Below, one piece after another: positions 22,331 through 34,042 of a stretch of 64,000 bases of DNA. The position numbers were made by a program, and so were the translations under genes. The stretch comes from Talinum fruticosum. Taxonomy: Eukaryota > Streptophyta > Magnoliopsida > Caryophyllales > Talinaceae. The stretch's first letter is position 1. Every line of letters starts with the position of its first letter. The stretch covers positions 4,154,001-4,218,000 of the forward strand of contig JAITYX010000034.1 of the NCBI GenBank assembly GCA_021018815.1. The letters are read 5' to 3'. A model generated the notes under the pieces. The model saw nothing but the letters and a program-made list of their open reading frames with translations, ran no database searches and was not told where the DNA came from.

Positions 22331-23964
22331 AATTATGACACAATGCATGGCGCCTACAAGGGAGAGGGGGATGTCCGAGTGGAAGCGGAGGGACGAGAGG
22401 TATGCCGGCGCTGGTAGGATCTTGACGATGTGCTTGAGTGCAGCGGAGGGAGAACCGGGATTGTCGTCAAGGGCTCAGCTCGAGTGGCTGACCCGAACGA
22501 GAGGATCTAGGGGTTCCTCCCCGTGGACCTCGGTAGCTAGAGGGGCTGCTCGGCCCGACTCGCCGCATGTTGTCGTAGCACAACTAGGTCTTCGACCCAC
22601 TCGACCGCCGTCCGAGCCGAGTACCGCCACCGGAGCTTGAGGAGCAGCTCGACCCTCACTGTTCCTCGCCGCCTCTTCTTTGTTTTCCACCCCTTGCCCA
22701 GACGGAGCCGCCTCGCCCGCAGCTCCTCGGCGTCCGCTTCTTCTTCCTCCCCGCTTTCGAGGAGGTCATGGCCGGGCTCGAGGACGCTTCGAAGTGTCGA
22801 GGACTCTTCGAAGTGTCTAAGTCGCCACGGTCCCGAGCCGTCTTGGACCTTCTCTCCTTGAGGGCTCCTTTTGCTCCTTCACCATATCCCTCATCTCGAA
22901 GAACCAAGTGCTTGCTGCTCTTGAATTTGGGACTCGGGCTGTTTTTGGTTGATGGTCATAGACTCGATAGACGAGTCCTGAATGATCGGAGCATGTCCTT
23001 GAATTCGAGAGGACACGGAGTTGATCTTGTCCATGAAAGCGAAGGACAAAATAGCGGAGAGAGACTTTTAGGCACCTGAGGTGGAAGCACCAACAGGTGG
23101 GGCAAGAGAGAGAGAGGGGTTTCTTTCCGAGTCCGAGGCGGAGAAGGAGGCCTCGGCTCCGAGTTGTGTACCCGGATACCGAGCTGAGTTTCTTGGTACC
23201 CGTACCCCGGAGTTCCTTTTGCCGACCACAACGGGAGCCTTAGAAGCGGCGTTGGGGTCCGAGGGGAGAGGAACTTTAAATTGTTTGAAAACTAGGGTGA
23301 GAAGAGCACCGAAGGGAAGAGGGGTGTTCTTCTTATTTTGTAGTTTAGCCGGCACAGCTGCCATCCGCTCAATAATGGAGGGAAGAGGTCTACTTCGTAG
23401 CCCTCAAGAATGTCAAAAAGAGCTTTTAAATGTTTGGAGTTGGGGTTCTCCTTGCTGGAATGCTGAGAGAAGAAAGTTCTCATCGCAAAAAGCACAAAAG
23501 ACGTGCTTCGACTTCAATCGAGTCACCGAAAATTTTTCCGTGACTCGGGGAACTCTTTGGTGAATTTTTCAAAGAAGTCGTCGGCGACTTCAGTGAAAGG
23601 AATAGGGTTGCTGTTCAAGAAAAGAGAGGAAACCTTGAACGAGCGGTGGAGGAGAGAGGTTTTTATTTGGACAGATCACATTCCGAACCCCGGAGGTTAG
23701 AACACCTTCAAAGTGAGTGAAGTGAGTGTAAAACTCGTAAACGAGTTCGGGGTAAATGAACTCGCTGAAACAAAGAAAATTATATACACCGGTGGTTTAA
23801 ATGTGGGGCAACCACGAAAATTTTGTGGTTGGAAAGAACTTGTCGTCCAGCGTGAGATGCTCGGGTGACAATAGCCTTAGAAGGTGTTGAGCCTTCGTAG
23901 CTTTTGGTGCGTGGCTTTTAGAGGAGGAGCCCCGAAAGTCGGGATGATTACCTCTCTTAGGCAT
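22330..23964 (-). pseudogene. Element C third ORF (env-like position), broken
   Basis: The start at 23964 gives MPKRGNHPDFRGS, then HLTLDDKFFPTTKFSW. Later pieces carry FFSQHSSKENPNSKH, LPFGALLTLVFKQFKVPLPS and a basic/acidic coiled-coil tail (22900-22656). Frame changes occur near 23797, 23500 and 23060. It matches the A and E copies along its whole length. Plus-strand frames across 22335-23700 are antisense shadows of this GC-richer ORF. Confidence 0.6.
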
Positions 23965-24208
23965 TTTGAGAATGAGGAAAGAAGGATGAAACTTTTGAGG
24001 AAGAGACGAAGAAAGTAGGTTGACAAGAGTGAAAGAAAAATAGTAGAAGAAAGAGATGAGAGCAGTTGAGCTTACTTGAGATGATCTTTGTGTCGCTCGA
24101 AAATGTCCAGAGACCACTCGTAGATGTAGAAAGCTTCGCGAGAAGTTTTGCGTATGAAAGAGAGATAGTAAATGAAATGTGAAGTAACGAGACGAAGATG
24201 AATAGGCG

Positions 24209-24217
24209 CTATATATA
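24209..24217 (-). promoter_or_regulatory. Putative internal TATA box upstream of the third ORF (C)
   Basis: The minus strand reads CTATATATAGCGCCTATTCA, 245 bp before the ATG at 23964, in the same place as in A and E. The box differs from CTATAAATAG by one base but still fits a TATA box. Confidence 0.45.
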
Positions 24218-24610
24218 GAAAGAAAAACGTCCGTTAACTTTCCGTTCGACTCGGCTTGTCCATCAGTCCCCTTAGACCAGTGTGACGGTTCTCTTCTTTG
24301 ACGGTTAGGATTCATCGCAGTTTGAAATCCATCGGCTAGCGTTTCATCACAAATCACGAGAGAGCGAGAGAGAAAGAAACAATTTGAAAATATATTTTGA
24401 AATTCTCCACTCGATCTAGAGGTAATTTCAGAAATATGATATCCAATTTTTCTCGACGTCCGAGTTTGACTTCGATTGGTTTCGAGTGACTCGAAACTAA
24501 CAGACTATCGGCTCGGTATCACGAAATCAACCGAACTAATAGCTAGCAATAAAGCATAAGCACATAGAACATAATCAAGCAATGAGATTATCATAAAGAG
24601 AAACACATAG

Positions 24611-26370
24611 TTATGCATTTAATATTCCAAGCTCATTCTTAATAAAACAAAACTGATCTTCACCAAGAGGCTTAGTAAAGATATCAGCTAATTGAAGATT
24701 AGTAGGAATGAACTCAAGTTCAATGTCACCTTTCTTAGAATGGTCTCATAAGAAATGATATATGACCTCAATATGATTTGTCTTTGAGTGCTGAACTGGA
24801 TTATTTGTGATGCTTATTGCACTCGATTGTCACACTTGATTGGAACCGATTTGAAAGAAAGTCCAAGATCTCTCATGTGTTGCTTTATCCATAAAATCTC
24901 GAGCGCAACATGCTCCAGCTTGCTATATACTCGACTTCAGCAGTTGATAGAGCTACTGAGTTTTGCTTCTTTGAGTGCCAAGATATTAGGGATTGACCCG
25001 AAATTAGCAAGCTCCGTAAGTGCTCTTTCTATCAACTTTGTATCCAGCGTAGTCCGCATCCGAGTATCTAGTGAGGGTCGGCTTCGAGTCTCTTGAGTAC
25101 CATAGAACTATGTTCCGAGTTCCCGCAAGATATCTCGTATATTCTCTTCACCGCAGTGAGATGTGATTCTTTTGGATTAGCTTGGAATCTTGCGCATAAA
25201 CAAACACTAAACATTATATATGGCCGGCTGGAAGTAAGATATAGCAAAGATCCAATCATACCTCGATAGAGTTTCGATCTATTGCTTTACCTTTCTCGTC
25301 CGAGTCAAGCTTTATACTCGTCGCTCATGGGTGTAAATGCGTGCTTTGCATCTTGAAGTTTGTATTTCTTCAGTAGCTCCTTGGTATACCTGGATTGATG
25401 GACGTAGATCTCATCTTTGTCTTGTTTGATTTGTAAACCAAGGAAGCAATTGAGTTTTCCCATCATACTCATTTGGAATTTCGACTCATCAACTCGTAAA
25501 ATTCTCAGCACGAATATTCATTAGTAGCTCCAAAGATAATATCATCAACATAGATTTGAACAATAAGGAAATCTTTCCCCTTGGTTTTTATAAAGAGAGT
25601 CTTGTCGATCCGACCTCTTCTAAAATCATTTTGAACTAAGAAATTGCTCGGTCTTTCATACCAAGCTCGGGAGCTTGTTTAAGACCATGAAGAGCTTTTG
25701 AAGTTTGAAAACATAATCTGGAAATTCTGAGTTTTCAAAACCAGGAGGTCGCTCGACATAGACTTCCTATTCAATAAAACCATTGAGAAATGCACACTTA
25801 ACATCCATTTGATACAATTTAATAGACATGCCGGATGCAAATGCCAACAGTAATTCTCATAGCTTTGATTCTCGGCAACAGATGCAAAGGTTTCCCCACA
25901 ATCAATCCCTTCTTGATTGTAACCTTGAGCCATAAGTCTAGCCTTGTTTCGACTACCACCCCACCTTCATCTAGTTTGTTCTTGAAAACCCATTTGGTTC
26001 CTATGACTGGGTGGTCGAAGGTCGTTTGGTCGAGTCCGGACTTGGTTTCTTTCGAATTGATTGAGTTCCTCTTGCATGGCCTCTACCCATTCGAGGTTCA
26101 TTTAAGGCCTCTATTGCATTTCCGAGTTCGGTTAATGAAATGAATGCAGTGAATGCACATAGATTTTGAAGAGAGGAACGAGTTCTTACCGCACTCGTTG
26201 ATATCGGATAATTTGTTTTCTAGTGGTTGACTAGAAGTGAACTTGAAAGCTCTACCCGTTCTCCGATTCACAAGATTTGTGGGTTGAGCTACCCGATCTT
26301 CGAAGCTTGTTCCGAGTGATCTTCTTCATTAGCTTGTTCATTCCGAGTCACTTTGTTCCGAGTGACTCCA
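24611..26370 (-). pseudogene. Element C pol remnant (RT and RNase H only)
   Basis: RT is recognised by KWVFKN, LYQMDVKC-like, QAPRAWYE and DIIFG pieces between about 26060 and 25310. RNase H follows, with a stop at 24611 after ...NMLNA-like sequence. Upstream of 26370 the sequence passes directly into the gag zinc knuckle, so protease, pre-integrase and integrase are absent. Many frame changes. Confidence 0.8.
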
Positions 26371-27350
26371 AGCCTTTTCTTTTTTCTGTCCCTTTTTCTC
26401 TTTGGACAGTCTTTGACTATGTGGTCTTTGCTTGTTATACTCAAAACGACCCGAGTTCTTAGTTAAAGATAACTTTGAAGGGAAGAGTATTTACCTTTCC
26501 TATCCTTTTTGTCCCTTTTGTAGAACTCTTCTTTTGGCTTCTTGTCCCATCTCTTGTGCTTCATCATTCTCTTGAAGCCTCTAGCAATAAGTGCCATGGG
26601 ATCCTCTTCCGAGTCGGAGGAGCTCGGATTTGCTTCTCGGGTTTCGAGGCTTTCGGTGCTATGTTCTTTCCGGTGTCTGCCCTCAACATCTTCCTCTTCC
26701 AGGTGGATTTCATGAGTGAGAAGCTTCCCGATGAGCTCGTTTGGCTTTAGAAGTGATAGGTTATGAGCCTCCTCTATGGCAATCACCTTAGGACCCCATC
26801 TTATCTTTGGTAGGCTTCGAGTATCTTTCTGCACATTTCCTCGTGGGTAATCTTCTTACCCAGAGATTTAAGATTGTTGGTAATCTCAAGAAATCGAATG
26901 AACATCCGAGTGATGTTCTCTTCGGCTCCATCTTGAATAGCTCATATTTATGAAGATATTGACTCGATCTTCGCTTGTCCGACTTGGCTTGTGCCTTCAT
27001 AAGTGTTGACCAATGTGTCCCACACTTCTTTGGCTGAATCGCGAGCGGATACTTGATTATATTCTTCCGAGCTGATGGCGCACATCGGAATGTTCATTGC
27101 CTTGAAGTTCTTTCGAACTTCTCCGATTCACCCGGAGTAAACTCGGTCTTTGTTTTGGGAATGATTCTAAACTCCTTTGTCTTCATGGGAATATAGTTTC
27201 CTTGTTATATGATCTCCAAAACATCTTCATCATGATCTAGGAGGAAACATTCCATGAGCTTCTTCCAAGTGCACGAAATTTAAACTTTTATATTTTGGTG
27301 GTCTCGCTGGAAGATCTTCCTTCATCGAACTCTCCGTTGTTCCGAGCCAT
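26371..27350 (-). pseudogene. Element C gag, broken, fused to RT by deletion
   Basis: The ATG at 27350 gives MARNNGEFDEGRSS. Copia gag pieces include YLHKYELFKMEP, EEMCRKI and LIGKLLTHEIHLEEEDVEG. The knuckle region near 26400-26460 is degraded and abuts the RT-side junction. Confidence 0.75.
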
Positions 27351-27396
27351 TGATCTTTATACCTTTGGATGGTTAGATCCTTTCCGAAAGGCTAGG

Positions 27397-27408
27397 CTCG
27401 ATACCAAT
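27397..27408 (-). other. Element C primer-binding site region
   Basis: The minus strand carries TGGTATCGAGCC just inside the 5' LTR (LTR edge 27409), the same shortened iMet complement as in A, B and E. Confidence 0.65.
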
Positions 27409-28962
27409 TGAAGGTGTGCTCGGGGAGAGTCCGAATCACCCTAGAGGGGGTGGAATAGGATGATGGATGATTTTTGTTGAAAATCAAACTCTTTTGCAAA
27501 AGTAGAGACGGAAACAGATTTTGAGTCTAAAAACGAGGTCGAAAAGTATGAACTCGTAATTGCAGTAAAAAGTAATGAAGCGGATTAAGCTGAAGCTTTG
27601 AGACCTGCCCGAGTCTAGAATGAACTCGAAAGTCCGGGGCAGAAAACCACGGACCGTGCTAATCCAAGCACGAAGTCAAATCCACTATTTTGAGTCCACA
27701 AAATACAGTAGACCGACTAAACCCAAGTTGCTCCCTTAAATAACTCTTTACAAGTTTTCCTAGACTCGAAATTCCCTTATCTAATCTAGTACTTCCTAGC
27801 TAAGATAACCCTTATAGCTAGGGATAACTAAGCTGAGTTAACCCTTACAGCTCAGTCAAGGGATCTTACTTAGAGAGTAAGAAAGTGTTTGTAACTAAAT
27901 ACAAGACCTTACAACTCGGAATATAATGAATTACAGAGTGGGAGTTGTAAGTAGAAGATTGAGAGTGAATACAATGACTTTGCTCAAGTACGTGTATTAA
28001 CAATTGGTTCGGCAATCTTCAAGTGTTGTGAGTTGGCTTCCTTTTATAGATGACCAGGCAGAGTAGCCGTTATCTCCATCTTCCGACGGGAAGTCCTTTG
28101 TGACCGTTGTTAAGAACTTTCCGAGTCACTCGAAAGTATCCGTTGTGATATGAACGTTGGGCAACGCTTCCTAACTCTCTTGGAAGTCCCAAAACCACTT
28201 GGCGGTGTCTTGAATGATAAGGTGGAAACCACCGTTAAGCTTAGCGTTTCGGTTTTCCAGATTCGGAAACGAGACAGACCGACACAATCTTCCGGGGCTA
28301 GGTCGGAGAAGGGGAAAAGCCATGTCTCGCTGGTGATTTGACGTTTTGAAGCCAGGTTACTTTTGTATTTTAAAAAGTGTATGCTCGTTTGAATAACCTA
28401 CAAAAGTAAATCAATTTTGGTTCTCAAAGTATAAAATACTTTGGTCCAAGATTATACACAGATAATAATATAATTAAGATAATTAAGCAACTAATTATCC
28501 GAGTCGGAAAGTGAATGGAATTTTCCGAGTCTAATATCCATGAAACTCAAAATTCCATCCGAGTTAGTCTAAGCGAGAATCAAGTTATACAATGAATATC
28601 GAGTAAAACAAACTTGATCTAGAGTAAGCATGGTTCGGACTAGAAGCGCCGACTATAACAGAATAAGACTATAACATGAAGTCGGACTCGAGTGCGGTTA
28701 AGCGAAATACTAGTCAATTCAACATGCGATATATCTAAGTGATGAGGGACTCGGAACTTAGCCCGAATACATTCCGAGTCACACAGAGACAAGCAAGAGT
28801 ACATGAGGTAAACGCTATATCACTTAGAATAAATATTATATCACTCGAAAAGTTTCTAAGGTACAGAGAATGCCTTGGAATCAAAACTCTATAAGTGAGA
28901 AATTCTTATACCGATTCCTTTGATAGAACTCGGAAAAGTGCGGAGCGATGTCCGAGTCTTCA
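27409..28962 (-). repeat. Element C 5' LTR
   Basis: 1554 bp, TGAAG...CTTCA, very similar to 20336-21925. A TATA box (CTATAAAAGG on the minus strand) lies at 28042-28050. A deletion near 27628 relative to the 3' LTR accounts for most of the length difference. Confidence 0.9.
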
Positions 28963-29330
28963 GTTGGGAATCTATTTTTATTATTGTAGTGCCATAAACG
29001 AGCTGGGAACGTGGAGAATAGCTTTTACATTCTCCATTACATAAAAGAGATTGTGACCAAACTCGAAAAGAATGCTAGTCCCAAAGAGTTATAGTTGCAA
29101 TTTTAATTAATTATTTTTATATTCTTTTGTAGCTTGATTAACACTTGTACTGACCTAATTGACATGTCTTTTACAACATTGGTCACAATATTTCCCAGGA
29201 AAGAAGCCTCCCACTCCCTTTATAGTTAAAGTGCTCAACGAGTTAAAACAAGGTAGGGTAGAGTTCGTATACAACTCGTATAAAGGAATAGGTATATATA
29301 TTACAATTATTCTTAATTATTTAATAGGTC
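28963..29330 (+). pseudogene. Ulp1-like transposon gene, segment 3 (catalytic-Cys exon, Cys lost)
   Basis: From 28990 the plus strand reads CHKRAGNVENSFYILHYIK then EIVTKLEKNA, ending in a stop at about 29092. In Ulp1-type proteases this block is P.Q.G..ECGYYV..Y..EI, with the catalytic Cys after E. Here Asn-Ser stands where Cys-Gly is expected, so the protease could not work. A further short exon-like piece (KKPPTPFIVKVLNELKQGRVEF) follows at 29195-29270. Confidence 0.5.
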
Positions 29331-29384
29331 AAGTTTATGATTTTAGTAATCATACACAGGTATAGGTATAAATATGTACATAGG

Positions 29385-29560
29385 ATTGTGGTTTGTATAT
29401 GTGTTTGTTATTTTGTATATATTCTGGTGAAGAGGAAGGCTTATATACAAAATGTGATGAGTATATGTGTTTGCTATTTTGTATATATTTTCGTAAAGAT
29501 TGTAATGGGATTGTGGTTTGTATATGTGTTTGTCTATGTTTTATTTTTGTACAATATAGA
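29385..29560. repeat. Imperfect tandem repeat inside CACTA2
   Basis: A unit containing gtatatgtgtttg and attttgtatatatt recurs at about 29395, 29462 and 29520, with ggattgtggtttgtatatgtg at both ends. The overlapping open frames here come from the repeats and are not genes. Confidence 0.6.
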
Positions 29561-29589
29561 GGGGCAAGAAAATACGAGAAAATTATTTA

Positions 29590-29937
29590 AAAATAAAATT
29601 AGACTTATGACGACAGTTCTTAACGAAGAACCGTAGTCATAGGCTCATCTATGACAACGGTTCAAATAAAGAAACCGTCGTTATAGGTGTTCTATAATAA
29701 GTTTTTCCAACTACGGAAGAAGGCCTATGACGACGATTCGGATGAAGGAACCGTCATTATAGGTTGACCTATGATTGCGGTTTTTCCATTTGAACCGTCG
29801 TCATATATTGACCTATGACTACGGTTTTGAATTGTAGTCAAATGTGGTACATACAACGACGCCCAAATACACGACGTCCGTTAACCATCGTTAAATGTTG
29901 TTTTTAACCGTAGTTAAAAGTGGTTCCTGTAGTAGTG
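29590..29937. repeat. CACTA2 right subterminal repeats and terminus
   Basis: Repeated CTATGACGACGGTT-like units and their complements (AACCGTCGTTATAGG) occur from 29610 to 29920, ending in GGTTCCTGTAGTAGTG. AAC at 29938-29940 would be the target duplication. The repeats differ from the AGCGACGGAA units of CACTA1, so this is another CACTA family. Confidence 0.65.
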
Positions 29938-30076
29938 AACCAAAGGTTTGCCATTACCTTAAACTCGGAAAACCAAAGATATCTTTGGGATCGAGAAATT
30001 TTACCCCATATAGGCCATGATCTATCATACTTGCTTTGGAAGACGTGGGAGATCGTGATAACCACTTTATCAATGG
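29938..30076 (-). pseudogene. CACTA1 TNPA-like (Ptta/En/Spm) exon, 3' part
   Basis: The minus strand reads VITISHVFQSKYDRSWPIW then GKISRSQRYLWFSEFK. The spacing of K/R-D-..-W..W followed by LWF.EF is that of the plant En/Spm TNPA-type (Ptta) DNA-binding protein. The reading frame continues without a break from the piece at 53889-53935 once element D is removed. The exon is cut on its far side by the CACTA2 terminus. It belongs to CACTA1, since it shares the strand of TNP2. Confidence 0.5.
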
Positions 30077-31546
30077 TGAAGGTTTGTTCGTGGAGAGTCT
30101 AAGTCGCCTTAGAGGGGCTGAATAGGGTGATGAGGAAATTTGAACAAACTTAGAAACTTTAAGCTTGAAAAAGATAAACAACTAATTCCGAGTCTAGATT
30201 TGACTTAGAAAAGTACACGCTTAGAAATATGTGGAAACATTCCTGGGCGAGAAAACCACGGATAGTGCTAATCCAAGCACCAAGTCAAATCCACTATTTT
30301 GAATCCTCAAATTACAACGGATTGACTCTACCATAATTGCTCCCTTAGACAATTCCTTACAATGTTTTCCTAGACTTAAAAGTTCCTTTATCCGATCTAG
30401 TACTTCCTAATTGAGATAACCTTTACAGACTAGGGACAAGCGAGCGGAGTTAACCGTTACAGACTAAGTTAAGGGACCTTACTGAGAAAGTAAGAGAAGT
30501 ATGTAATTGATTACAAGACTTTACAACTCAGGAAAGATTAAGTATAGACTTGCGGTTGTAAGTAGAAGATGGAGTGAGTAATGCACTAAGAGAATAGTTT
30601 TTGCAATAGGTTTAGCAAAAATAAAGTTTATGACATGGCTTCTATTTATAGATGACCAAGAAGATTAGCCATTGTGTCTAGTTTCTAGATTGAAGTCTTA
30701 ACTAGCCATTGAAAGGGCTTTTCCGAGTCAATCACAAAAGATCCGTTGAAGTGTAAACGTTGGGCAACGGCTATTTTCTCCAAAAGGTGTTCCAATCAAC
30801 TCGTGTTGTTTGAAAAGCAAGGCGAAAACCACCGTTGAGCCTTGCATTTGATAGTTCCAGTTTCGAGACAGACATGCCCTTACATGGTGTTTGAGTCTTG
30901 TCCAAAATAGGCTAAAACTATTTGTTAGCGTTTAACGACTAGAAGCCGGTTGCTTTTGAAATTCAAAATGTGTTAGCTTTTCTTGAATAACCTACAAAAG
31001 CAAACCACATTAGTTCTCAAAGTATAAGATACTTTGGTGCACGGTTAGACACGAGATAATAATTAAATTAGGATAATGAAATGCTTAATTATCTTTCGCC
31101 TAGAAAATTGGAATATTCTCGTGTCTAAATCAAATATGTTCAAACTCGATTCGGAATAATTCCTTGAAAGGTCAAGCGTAAGAATATTCAAACATAGAAA
31201 AGTGACCTTCATCTATCAAATAATCATTTAAGGAATAAACCGACTTAGACGAACTCGGTAGAGAAATACTCGGTTACGAGTTGGCAAACACAGATCGGTA
31301 TTGTAATAAAATGCGGTAAAAGAATTATTTGATCATGCGATGGTTTAAGTATATTCCGAGTAGGTCAGAATACCTCAGTAGAGAAGATATAAAACAAAGT
31401 GATATTTGAGTTACTCGGAACAAAGATGAAAACTTAGATATGAGTTTCTATGAAGCTCGGAATGACTTGCAATAAAAACTTAAGAGAGATAGAAGTTTTT
31501 ACCCGAGTCTTACACAAAATATTTAGAGTTAAAATCTGAGTCTTTA
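30077..31546 (-). repeat. Element D 3' LTR
   Basis: Starts TGAAG and ends CTTTA (one change), 1470 bp. A TATA box (TATTTATAG on the plus strand) is at 30643-30651. The U5 hairpin is degraded (TCGCCTTA against TAGGGTGA). Confidence 0.9.
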
Positions 31547-31960
31547 ATATCCCCTTTTTGATGAAAAATATTCCATTCTTAAGATAGAAACTTGTTGGTA
31601 CAAATTAAGTTTTTAGTGTCAATAATGTGTGAATTTTTCACGTATCGTAGCAAGTAGAGTGTAAAGAAATTCCAGATCAAAGCAGATATTAGAACCAATG
31701 CAGATTTCGTGTAGAGTAGATAATTACTAAAGGAAACTTAGAAATGATCCGAACATAGAAAAGATAAACATTGAGATTCATTCATAAAAGAATATTTACG
31801 AGTAAAAGGAGGGAAAGAAACTCCCCTAAGCCAAACACTTTTTCTCTCCCTAGCATTTCAACAAAAAGGAGGGAAGAAAAGTGGAAAGTAAATACACTTA
31901 ATGTTGGACACAAAAAAATAAAAAAAAAAAGAAATAGATCAAGATAGTTGTGCTAGTTGG
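31547..31960 (-). other. Element D polypurine tract and 3' untranslated region
   Basis: The minus-strand purine run AAAAAGGGGATAT lies next to the LTR, followed by non-coding sequence with A-rich runs at 31915-31932. Confidence 0.6.
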
Positions 31961-33531
31961 GTGGAGGAGGACGAACGAGCAAGGTGCGCTTGTGCTGGTG
32001 AGTCTTAGATGAAGTGGTAGAACGCGGCGACGCTAACACGGGGATGTTAGGAAGTATTTCGGACCTGGATGCTCGAGTCGGGACAATATCATCCTCTCGC
32101 TAGTCTTCGTGGAAGACTATAGGGGTTCCGAGGCAGCTGGTTTGGACTGTCCACCGTCCCAAGCATCTTCCGATCCACTCAAATCCGAGGAGATCAGCTG
32201 AGGTTTGGGCTCCATAGCTCGTTGTCTTTTGGTGGTTCGTCCACTTTTTATCTTCCTTCTTCCTCCTTGTTCTCCTCTTTAAGTTGAGCCTCACTTGCCT
32301 CAGCTACATCCTTAGCCTCTTCTTCTTCTTCTTCTACCTCGGCAGAGGTAGATTTGGCCGGGCTGGAGAACTCATCGGATGTGTCGGAGTGATCCGAGTC
32401 CTGCGCAGCCTTCCTTATGCGCTCACGAAGAAGTTTGAGCTGCTCGCATTGCTCGCGAAGAACCCCTTTGAACTCAAGCATAAGGGATTGACACTCTTGA
32501 ATCTAGGATTGGGTGGTCTTCTAGTGAATTACTATCCCACGTAAGATGGGTTTTAGAAAGTGTACAATCGATCGAAGTTGGTGAGTCAGTAAACATGAGT
32601 TTCATGATTAAGGCGAGCAAATGCTCCAACCGAAAGAGGAGGTTGAGATGATGAGGGGCCAGCTGAAGTGGATGGCAAAGTGGGTTGAATCTAAGTCCGG
32701 AGAGGAGGAGAGGTAAGTTCCAATAAGAAGATCGAACCCATTCACCAGGATTCACCTCCTGCTAACCATACCCCGAAGTTCTTTTCAGCTCAACGACAAT
32801 GGCCGACTTAGAAGCAGTGAAGGGATCCGAGGAAAGAGGGATTTCGAATAGTTTGAAGATGAGAGGAAGAAGAGCTCCGAGAGGAAAAGGAGCGGATTTC
32901 TTTGATTGAGCGAGGCACTTGTGCCATTTTCTCGATAATGAAGGGAAAGAGGTCTACATCGTAGTCCTCTATGATATCAAACAAAACTTTAAGAACCTTG
33001 GAGTTTGGGTTCTCCTTACTCGAGTGGTAAGCAAAGAAAGTGCGCATAAAAATGTAACAAAGCAATTTGACCTTACTTTTCATCCGAGTCACAAAGAAAT
33101 TTTTTTGTGCTCAAGCACTTCTTTGGTAAACTTGTTGAAGAAATCATCGACGACTTTGAGAAAAGGAATGTGATTGGGATTAAAAAGAGAGAATAAACAT
33201 TGAACAGTTTGTGGAGAAGAGGGAGGTTGATTCTGATCGTGGTACCTTGAACCTTGGAAGTGATGACACCTCTAGAGATGAATTTTGTTGGCATAGAACT
33301 CAGCCATGAATTCTTGGTAAATAAAATTACTTAAGCATAGATAGTTGTGTACCCTTGTTTCTTGAATGAATTTGAGCCAAAAAAGGAGGTGGTTTTGAAA
33401 AACTTGTCATCCAACGTGAAATGCTGGACAACAAAGACTTTGGAGGGGTTAGACATACCCTCTTGAGTGGTTTTTCGGGCCTTCTTTGTAACAGAGCCCA
33501 TTAACTCGAAAGTAGAACCACTTTTAGGTAT
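31960..33531 (-). pseudogene. Element D third ORF (env-like position), start codon lost
   Basis: At 33531 the codon aligned with the family ATG reads ATA, giving IPKSGSTFELMGS in place of MPKRGN. HFTLDDKFFKTTSFF follows and matches C. Further on are FFAYHSSKENPNSKVLKVLFD (33050), a basic coiled coil (ECKQLKLLRERI-type, 32480-32410) and a Glu-rich acidic tail (32370-32250). Several frame changes occur. Divergence from A, C and E is greatest here, but the architecture is the same. Confidence 0.55.
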
Positions 33532-33680
33532 TGTGAGAGAGAAGAGATAAGAGGTTACGAGAGAAGTGAGTGAGAGAAAAATAGAAAGACCACTTTGAGA
33601 GCATGGAACGAGTTAAGAGAGAGTAGAGAATTCGTGAAGATAAGTATGGCGCAAAGTGAAGAAATGAAGACAAATAGATG

Positions 33681-33690
33681 CTATTTATAG
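33681..33690 (-). promoter_or_regulatory. Putative internal TATA box upstream of the third ORF (D)
   Basis: CTATAAATAG on the minus strand followed by CATCTATTTGTCTTC, 150 bp before the position of the lost start codon. The leader is shorter than in A, C and E and lacks the donor-like CAAGTAAG, yet the TATA box is kept. Confidence 0.5.
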
Positions 33691-34042
33691 AGAGAATGGA
33701 AATGTCTTCTTTCTTAATGTTCAAACGACATTCTCGGATAGACGTGACGTACAACAGTCCAACGGCTACAATTCCAGCGTTTGTCTCTCCAACGGTTTGA
33801 ATTCATTGAAAGTGGCGCGTGTCAAAGAGAGAAAGAGAATAAAAAAATCTTTCTAAGACTCTCCATTCATCAAGAGATAATCTTAAAAGTTTGGTATCCA
33901 TTTTGATCAAAGGTTGAATCGATCGGTATGGTTTACGAGCGACTAAGAAAGCAATTAATTAATAGCTCAATCTCATTGTTAAGTCAACTGATGCATTTGT
34001 TAATAAAAAAAAATCACATAATTAAGCACATAAAACATATAA

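Larger units (their letters stand above)
20336..28962 (-). mobile_element. Copia element C, minus strand, internally deleted, TSD GTTGG
   Basis: The LTRs (20336-21925 and 27409-28962) flank gag, a pol remnant and the third ORF. GTTGG stands at 20331-20335 and 28963-28967. At 8627 bp it is about 2.3 kb shorter than A; protease and integrase are missing at a junction near 26365. It can only have moved with proteins supplied by other copies, or lost this part after insertion. Confidence 0.9.
17500..29937 (+). mobile_element. CACTA2: second CACTA element carrying an Ulp1-like gene, left end missing
   Basis: The right terminus reads ...TTCCTGTAGTAGTG at 29937, the inverted form of CACTACTACAGGAA. 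It is preceded by subterminal repeats of an ACCGTCGTTATAGG type (29590-29920) that differ from those of CACTA1. The interior holds plus-strand pieces of an Ulp1-like gene interrupted by a solo LTR (17743-19302) and element C (20336-28962). No matching left terminus is found in the window, and at about 17500 the sequence joins a broken copia RNase H. The left part was therefore probably deleted together with the 3' part of B. Confidence 0.6.

Noticed and set aside
22335..23700. Several plus-strand open frames of 65-160 codons
   Set aside because: Antisense to the third ORF of element C.
29337..29636. Possible small Val/Cys-rich protein
   Set aside because: Comes from a tandem repeat rich in tgtttg and tatat; two overlapping frames give the same kind of peptide and neither resembles a known family.
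29938..30076. Part of the host gene into which D inserted
   Set aside because: The peptide matches a TNPA-like transposon protein and joins in frame to CACTA1 sequence beyond D, so it is transposon and not host.
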